Shown here piece after piece: positions 27,481 through 32,446 of a stretch of 32,446 nucleotides of DNA. The stretch comes from Legionella norrlandica (GTDB lineage Bacteria > Pseudomonadota > Gammaproteobacteria > Legionellales > Legionellaceae). The notes beneath the pieces are model-generated. The model was not told the origin of the DNA. It saw only the letters and a program-made list of their open reading frames with translations, and ran no database searches. The DNA lies in NCBI RefSeq assembly GCF_000770585.1, contig NZ_JNCF01000027.1, positions 1-32,446 on the forward strand, in the 5' to 3' direction. The position numbers and the translations under genes were made by a program. How positions within the stretch are numbered: position 1 is the stretch's first letter; each line of letters starts with the position of its first letter.

Positions 27481-27774
27481 TCAATAACAGTCTTCAATTT
27501 GTACGCAGTGTCCATAACTATCGCATGTTTGGATTGGTCGACATCCTGGATAATAAAGAATAGGCACTGGAGTAGTAATAACTAATGAATGGTTTGCTGA
27601 TTTTTCACAAGATTGGCAGTGGTTAAATGTTGCTATGGGAAGATTGTCTTTAGGTAAATATCTCGGATTTGGACCTATACCGAGTAGATTGCTCGCCGCG
27701 GCATGATTTGCAAAGCTAGCTAAACTGACAAATAAAACTACATTGCGAACGAGGCTTGTAGTATTCCTAGCCAT
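27481..27774 (-). CDS. Small exported cysteine-rich hypothetical protein
   Basis: This 97-residue protein starts at ATG 27774, which follows AAGGAGTTGATT; an alternative TTG lies two codons earlier. A signal peptide (VVLFVSLASFANHAAA) is followed by a mature part of about 70 residues. Six cysteines occur in it: CQSCEK together with one just before, and a cluster in CRPIQTCDSYGHCVQIEDC. The even number and the pattern suggest three disulfides, or a metal site. It lies 69 bp after plcA on the same strand, so it may be co-transcribed with the secreted phospholipase. I recognise no family. Confidence 0.7.
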   Translation of the reverse strand: MARNTTSLVRNVVLFVSLASFANHAAASNLLGIGPNPRYLPKDNLPIATFNHCQSCEKSANHSLVITTPVPILYYPGCRPIQTCDSYGHCVQIEDCY

Positions 27775-27843
27775 AATCAACTCCTTTTAAAGTGATATCC
27801 ATCTTGTGAGTGATAATTAAAGTATAGTTGTTGCAATATGTGT

Positions 27844-29115
27844 TTATATCAACGAATTTTCTCTTAATTCTTCAGGGACATACTGAGATAGATATTTACT
27901 TAAACTCAACTGTACTGTAGAAGTAATCCCATATTGGGTTTTTAATAACAATAAGGTAGACCAACCCCACCAGCTATTGGTCCAATGTTTGTCGTAAGGA
28001 TTGGTTAAATTGGTTCGACGTAATAATTGTTTACTTTGATTATCCCAATAGAACATTGGAGCAATGTCCATATTATTTTCATCATTTAATTGTGTAATGT
28101 GCGGGATCATTTCTTCTACTTGATATTTTTTTGGTAATACCCCAGTGTAATAAGCTTCAAATATTTCATCAGCAGAAGCTTGCAAAGCTCTTAAAAGTAC
28201 TTGCTGGTTAGTTTGGTTAAAAGGATTAAAATAAGAATAATCGCCATAAACTCGCCATTGCTCACCTAGTTTGTTGGATACAAAAACTCCATATTTATTT
28301 TCTTCGTTATGCATATAGTTTGATAGTAAAGCACCAAGCACTGCTGGGGTTACAATAGATGCAAGCTCTTCTCTGGGTGTCCGCAAATGCCCCGCAGCAA
28401 AATGATCGGAGAGATAATGGCAGGCAAAGGCATCCATTGCAAAAGCAATTTCTAAATCAGATCGGCTACCTGTTTCTTTGGCTCTTAACGCCTGCAGCAA
28501 AGCCACTTGGTGTCCGCTTTTATAAGCTATTAAATTATTGGGTGAAAAGTGATCATAATTCTCCATAGCTAATTTGAGATAACGACCAGGATTAAGCCAC
28601 CAAGTTAGACTATTACAGCCACCGCCAGTAATACAGTTGATTTGGCGACCAACTTCATTACCAATTCGTTTATAGATATCCTCAGGAGTTTCACCTTTCG
28701 CAATTCCTGATTCTACTTCGCGCATTTCTGCCCGGATGACTGAGTTCAGATCTTCTACTTCACTGGTAACAATAATATTTTTAGCAAAACTATTAAAAAC
28801 CTCTTTAAAACGCGCTTGTTTCTCTTGTTTGGTCATGCCATGACTAATTGGCTTTCCAACAATTCCATAAAGATCGCCAAGACTGATAATGTCGCCGGCT
28901 GTAAGCGCCAAACCATTTTTTAGATGCAAGACAATGCCTGCTTGAGGTGTCTCGTTGATGTCAAATCGTAATTTGATTTGTTGTCCCATAGACCAATGTT
29001 CAGATAAGGCAAAACTACCATTCGATTCACCATAACTTAAAGGGGAAGAAACCAATAACCATAAGCTAATTGCTAGTAATTGAAGCCTCCTAAATCGATT
29101 AATAGATTTTTTCAT
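27844..29115 (-). CDS. plcA: Secreted zinc-dependent phospholipase C (PlcA-like)
   Basis: This 423-residue protein has a signal peptide (LQLLAISLWLLVSSPLSYG). Its zinc-enzyme motifs include DAFACHYLSDHFAAGHLRTP near residue 228, where histidine and aspartate ligands recall bacterial phosphocholine-hydrolysing PLCs. NYDHFSPNN and HSGHQV-like YKSGHQVALL come earlier. In L. pneumophila PlcA is exported by the type II system and hydrolyses phosphatidyl-choline/glycerol type substrates; the location next to uppS agrees with that gene as I recall it. A GAGGGCATA ribosome binding site precedes the start. The gene is divergent from uppS. Confidence 0.88.
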   Translation of the reverse strand: MKKSINRFRRLQLLAISLWLLVSSPLSYGESNGSFALSEHWSMGQQIKLRFDINETPQAGIVLHLKNGLALTAGDIISLGDLYGIVGKPISHGMTKQEKQARFKEVFNSFAKNIIVTSEVEDLNSVIRAEMREVESGIAKGETPEDIYKRIGNEVGRQINCITGGGCNSLTWWLNPGRYLKLAMENYDHFSPNNLIAYKSGHQVALLQALRAKETGSRSDLEIAFAMDAFACHYLSDHFAAGHLRTPREELASIVTPAVLGALLSNYMHNEENKYGVFVSNKLGEQWRVYGDYSYFNPFNQTNQQVLLRALQASADEIFEAYYTGVLPKKYQVEEMIPHITQLNDENNMDIAPMFYWDNQSKQLLRRTNLTNPYDKHWTNSWWGWSTLLLLKTQYGITSTVQLSLSKYLSQYVPEELRENSLI

Positions 29116-29141
29116 TATGCCCTCATGAATTGATTTTAATA

Positions 29142-29170
29142 ATAATGAGGTGTTTCAATTATAAGGTCAA
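29142..29170 (-). promoter_or_regulatory. Possible sigma-70 promoter of plcA
   Basis: On the minus strand TTGACC (29165-29170) and CATTAT (29142-29147) are separated by 17 bp, about 26 bp upstream of the plcA start. The -35 is good and the -10 is fair. Confidence 0.4.
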
Positions 29171-29248
29171 TAATTTCTCAAAGGGGCACTTAAATTTTTA
29201 TCTCAAAGAGGTTAGACTATGTGCCATTTTAGTTTGTAGGAAGTCGTC

Positions 29249-29965
29249 TTGAATCACAAATTGCCTCAACACATCGCGATAGTTATGGATGGAAACGGGC
29301 GCTGGGCTGAAAGTCGCGGCTTGCCTCGTGTAGAGGGGCACAAAGCAGGTCTTAAATCAGTTAAAAAAATAATCAATTGTTGTTTGGAAAAAAAAATCCC
29401 TTGTTTGAGTCTGTTTGCGTTCAGCTCAGAAAATTGGTCGAGACCAATGGCAGAAGTCAACTTTCTTATGGAATTGTTTTTGGAAGCTTTGCGTAAGGAA
29501 ATAAAAGATTTAAATAATAATGGAATAAGGCTGAGGTTTATCGGCGATAGAGATCTTTTGTCCCCAATATTGCAAAAACAAATGCAGGATGCCGAAACTC
29601 TGACTAAAGATAACCAATACTTAAATTTGAATGTCGTTGTTAATTATGGTGGAAAATGGGATATAGTAACTGCTGCTAAAAAAATATTCCACGCAGTTTC
29701 TGAAGGCCAATTAGTATTGGATGAAATCAATGAAGCAGTGTTTGCCCAGTTTCTCGATACATACGGGTTACCAGAGCCAGATTTGTTTATTAGAACAAGT
29801 GGGGAATTAAGGATTAGTAATTTTTTTCTTTGGCAACTGGCTTATACTGAACTTTACTTTACTGAAGTTCATTGGCCTGATTTTGATGAATATCAATTGG
29901 AATTGGCATTGATTTCTTTTGGTAAGAGGGCAAGAAGGTTTGGGCAAATTTCACAATCTGAATAA
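29249..29965 (+). CDS. uppS: Undecaprenyl diphosphate synthase
   Basis: This 238-residue cis-prenyltransferase adds eight isoprene units to farnesyl diphosphate, giving the C55 carrier for peptidoglycan and O-antigen. The catalytic aspartate (residue 14) is in [19 protein letters not shown]. Later motifs are [21 protein letters not shown] and [20 protein letters not shown]. The start is TTG 29249, with AGGAAG upstream; the conserved N-terminus [10 protein letters not shown] supports it and no ATG is available before the catalytic motif. It begins an uppS-cdsA-rseP operon and ends 10 bp before cdsA. Confidence 0.95.
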   Translation: MNHKLPQHIAIVMDGNGRWAESRGLPRVEGHKAGLKSVKKIINCCLEKKIPCLSLFAFSSENWSRPMAEVNFLMELFLEALRKEIKDLNNNGIRLRFIGDRDLLSPILQKQMQDAETLTKDNQYLNLNVVVNYGGKWDIVTAAKKIFHAVSEGQLVLDEINEAVFAQFLDTYGLPEPDLFIRTSGELRISNFFLWQLAYTELYFTEVHWPDFDEYQLELALISFGKRARRFGQISQSE

Positions 29966-29975
29966 AGGTGAAACC

Positions 29976-30758
29976 ATGTTTATGCAACGATTGATTACAA
30001 CTTTAATTTTAGCGCCTTTGGTTTTGCTTGTTATCTTCTATGGTCCTTCTTGGGTCTTATGGGGCGTGATTCTATTTATACTTTTGGCTGCAGGGATGGA
30101 ATGTTTCAAGTTGATTCCGGTAGATAATTTATTTATTCAGATTGGCTTCTTGATATTTTTGTTTTTGTGTTTTTTGGTAAGTGATTATTTATATTCTTAT
30201 TGGTTAAGCGTGGGATTGTTTGTTTGGGGATTAAATTGTGTAGCAATCCTTACGTATCCTCGCTCGCAAAATTATTGGGGTTACCCAGCAATTGTTGCAA
30301 TAGCAAGCTTGATATTATTACCCTTGTTTACTCAAAGTCTCATTCATGTTTACTCTTTGCCTCAAGGAAAAGGATTACTTGTTTATTTGCTTTTTTTAAT
30401 TTGGGCCTCAGATATTGGCGCTTATCTTACAGGCAAACAATGGGGAAGACATAAATTAATTCCTAAAGTTAGTCCAGGCAAATCTTGGGAAGGAGTTACT
30501 GGGGGACTTACTTTATCTATGATTATTGCCATTATAGGTTATTATTATTTTATACCGGCTTCCATTTTAGCATGGCTGGGCTTGGCATTATTGACAGTTG
30601 TTATTTCAATTTTTGGTGATCTTTACATCAGTATATTAAAGCGCCGCTGCCATTTAAAAGACACTGGGAATATTATTCCTGGTCATGGAGGTATATTAGA
30701 CCGATTGGATAGCTTAATTGCAGCCGTACCTGTGTTTTATTTTGGATTAGCATATTAA
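29976..30758 (+). CDS. cdsA: Phosphatidate cytidylyltransferase
   Basis: This 260-residue inner-membrane enzyme forms CDP-diacylglycerol from phosphatidate and CTP. It has many hydrophobic helices (for example LILAPLVLLVIFYGPSW). The family signature SILKRRCHLKDTGNIIPGHG with GGILDRLDS is near the C-terminus. I choose ATG 29976, preceded by AAAGGTGAAACC, in preference to a codon at 29919 that lies inside uppS. The gene is second in the uppS-cdsA-rseP cluster, separated from rseP by about 170 bp that hold two hairpins. Confidence 0.94.
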   Translation: MFMQRLITTLILAPLVLLVIFYGPSWVLWGVILFILLAAGMECFKLIPVDNLFIQIGFLIFLFLCFLVSDYLYSYWLSVGLFVWGLNCVAILTYPRSQNYWGYPAIVAIASLILLPLFTQSLIHVYSLPQGKGLLVYLLFLIWASDIGAYLTGKQWGRHKLIPKVSPGKSWEGVTGGLTLSMIIAIIGYYYFIPASILAWLGLALLTVVISIFGDLYISILKRRCHLKDTGNIIPGHGGILDRLDSLIAAVPVFYFGLAY

Positions 30759-30826
30759 GACCATAGGTGTGGGCTCAAGGCCCTACGAGATTTTTTCATT
30801 AACTTAATAACCGTGAAGGTTAGAAG

Positions 30827-30881
30827 GAAGGTAAAACCTGGCATTTACCTTCTCTCCAGCCCTTCCCCCCATAATTGGGGG
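30827..30881 (+). other. Two hairpins in the cdsA-rseP gap
   Basis: GAAGGTAAA (30827-30835) and TTTACCTTC (30844-30852) pair perfectly over 8 nt. CCCCCA (30866-30871) and TGGGGG (30876-30881) form a second, GC-rich stem with a 4-nt loop. They lie 50 bp upstream of rseP. Neither has a T-run, so they may be leader structures or a processing site. Confidence 0.5.
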
Positions 30882-30931
30882 ATGGCGATTTTAAGTTAGT
30901 TACAATTTTTAATTATATTTTGGATAGTGCT

Positions 30932-32284
30932 ATGCTTTCAACTTTGCTCTATTTTTTGCTTGCTTTAGTATTGTTAGTCACTATACACGAATATGGTCAC
31001 TTTCAAGTCGCGCGTTGGTGTGGGGTAAAGGTTTTACGATTTTCATTTGGGTTCGGTAAAATTCTTGCTCGTTTTTATGATAAAAAGGGAACGGAATATG
31101 CATGGTCTTTATTTCCTTTGGGTGGCTATGTCAAAATGCTTGATGAAACCGAGGGAAATGTTTCTGAAGAAGAGAAGCCATTTGCATTTAACAATCAATC
31201 TATTTTAGTGCGGATAGCGATTGTAGTAGCCGGACCTTTGTTTAATTTCATTTTTGCATTTATTGCCTTATGGCTAGTTTTGGTCATTGGAATGCACTCT
31301 CTGGCGCCAATGATTGAATCAGTAAAACCTAATAGCATTGCGGCGCAAGCTGGACTTGGCCCTAAACAGGAAATCATTGCTCTTAATGGGAATAAAATAA
31401 ATAGCTGGCGTGATTTCCAATATGCAATGATGCCTCTAATAGGCTCTCAGGAAACAGTTAAACTAACAGTTAAATCAATGGTAAATGGTCAAGAAGATGA
31501 ATTATCATTGGCATTAGCTAATTGGAAGCTTGATAATAAAAAGCCAGACCCAATTAAAAGCCTAGGCATAGTGCCTTTTGTTCCAACTATTCCACCTGTG
31601 ATAGGTGAGATATTACCTGATTCCCCTGGTGCGAAAGCAGGTTTGCTGGAGGGCGACGAAATTGTTGGTGTTAATGGAGAACGTTTTGATGATTGGTTGT
31701 TTCTGGTTGATTACGTAAAAGAAAGACCAGATTCCCAACTCAATTTGGAGGTTAAAAGACAGGGGCAATTACTGAAAATAGCAGTACATACTGGGGCTCA
31801 AGAGAATAACGGCAAACTAGAAGGATATATAGGAGTTAGATCTCAGAAAGTAGACTGGCCTGCGCGCTGGTTGCGTTTGGAGAGACAAACTCCCTTTGTT
31901 GCTCTTGGTACAGCATTTAAGCAAACCGTGCAGCTAACAGGAACTACTTTTGTTTTGATGGGAAGATTAGTGACAGGGAAATTAGGACTAAACAGCATTA
32001 GTGGTCCTGTTGGGATAGCGCAAGGAGCAGGGGATTCAGGACGCGGGGGATTGGTGTCCTATTTGTTTTTCTTAGCCTTAGTAAGTATTAGTCTGGGGGC
32101 ACTTAATCTATTGCCGATTCCAATGCTGGATGGTGGACATCTTTTATATTATCTACTGGAAATGATAAGACGAAAACCATTATCAGAAGGGGTTAAGTCG
32201 ATTGGTATATATTTTGGACTACTCTTATTAGTTACTTTAATGTTCATTGCTCTTACCAATGATATATCAAGATTAACTAGCTAG
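30932..32284 (+). CDS. rseP: RIP metalloprotease RseP (site-2 protease)
   Basis: This 450-residue inner-membrane zinc protease cuts membrane-embedded substrates such as anti-sigma factors. The zinc motif HEYGH is at residues 19-23 in the first membrane segment. The second half of the active site, NLLPIPMLDGGHLLYYLLE, is near residue 395. Two PDZ domains lie between (IAAQAGLGPKQEIIALNG and SPGAKAGLLEGDEIVGVNG). I choose ATG 30932, where the conserved N-terminus MLSTLLYFLLALVLL begins; the upstream TTG at 30875 would add 19 unsupported residues. It is the last gene of the uppS-cdsA-rseP group; bamA would be expected to follow outside the window. Confidence 0.95.
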   Translation: MLSTLLYFLLALVLLVTIHEYGHFQVARWCGVKVLRFSFGFGKILARFYDKKGTEYAWSLFPLGGYVKMLDETEGNVSEEEKPFAFNNQSILVRIAIVVAGPLFNFIFAFIALWLVLVIGMHSLAPMIESVKPNSIAAQAGLGPKQEIIALNGNKINSWRDFQYAMMPLIGSQETVKLTVKSMVNGQEDELSLALANWKLDNKKPDPIKSLGIVPFVPTIPPVIGEILPDSPGAKAGLLEGDEIVGVNGERFDDWLFLVDYVKERPDSQLNLEVKRQGQLLKIAVHTGAQENNGKLEGYIGVRSQKVDWPARWLRLERQTPFVALGTAFKQTVQLTGTTFVLMGRLVTGKLGLNSISGPVGIAQGAGDSGRGGLVSYLFFLALVSISLGALNLLPIPMLDGGHLLYYLLEMIRRKPLSEGVKSIGIYFGLLLLVTLMFIALTNDISRLTS

Positions 32285-32446
32285 CTGGGTTCTGTGGGAG
32301 AGCACGCATTTAAATCATTCGTTGTGCTAGGCGGAGTGTTGGTATTTAATTCTGTCTGCTTATGTCAAAAACAGGAAAGAAAAGTGAATGAAATGACATT
32401 TTAGTGATAAAGAAACTTGACAGTAGTTCCTACTTCCTTTAAAAGG
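32285..32446. other. Right edge, non-coding
   Basis: The last 160 bp after rseP contain no supported gene. In this gene order the next gene is usually bamA, and this stretch may be its upstream region. Confidence 0.4.

Overview
This window is a chromosomal segment of a Legionella species, most likely L. pneumophila or a close relative. The evidence is the low-GC gammaproteobacterial gene content, a eukaryotic-like ankyrin-repeat protein beside trmB and hflKC, a PlcA-type zinc phospholipase C, and a gene order (rpoN to rseP) that matches my memory of the L. pneumophila chromosome. No database was searched.

Layout. (1) 0.2-3.0 kb, minus strand: rpmB-rpmG (ribosomal proteins L28 and L33), then rpoN-hpf-npr (sigma-54, hibernation factor, HPr-like protein). 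(2) 3.3-9.4 kb, plus strand: trmB, an ankyrin-repeat probable effector (AnkC/LegA12-like), hflK-hflC, and purA, which carries a one-base frameshift. (3) 9.4-14.6 kb, an accessory block between purA and argR: an 828-aa effector-like protein with an ankyrin-like segment, two decayed IS4-type transposase remnants, a 215-aa protein built from two tandem repeats, and a secreted hypothetical protein. (4) 14.9-21.1 kb, an arginine locus: argR (minus) is divergent from a tightly packed plus-strand operon encoding an amino-acid ABC transporter (binding lipoprotein, permease, ATPase) and argG-argH-argF. The shared promoter region carries good ARG boxes. argR and the ATPase gene are both frameshifted as given. 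(5) 21.2-27.1 kb, minus strand: an exported adenosine deaminase-like enzyme, and gpmI-envC-ctpA (glycolysis, septal wall hydrolase activation, S41 protease). (6) 27.5-29.1 kb, minus strand: plcA followed by a small exported cysteine-rich protein. (7) 29.2-32.3 kb, plus strand: uppS-cdsA-rseP (undecaprenyl-PP synthesis, CDP-diacylglycerol synthesis, site-2 protease), an envelope cluster that in relatives continues into bamA.

The genes support nitrogen and sigma-54 control, translation, membrane protein quality control, import of arginine or a relative coupled to the last steps of arginine synthesis, envelope biogenesis, and host-directed or secreted functions. No tRNA, rRNA or CRISPR array was found. 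The least explained parts are the accessory block at 9.4-14.6 kb, a branched-structure candidate between hpf and npr, and a cluster of single-base homopolymer losses in three otherwise well conserved genes between about 8.9 and 17.0 kb. Those losses may be sequencing errors, or real decay of the arginine locus.
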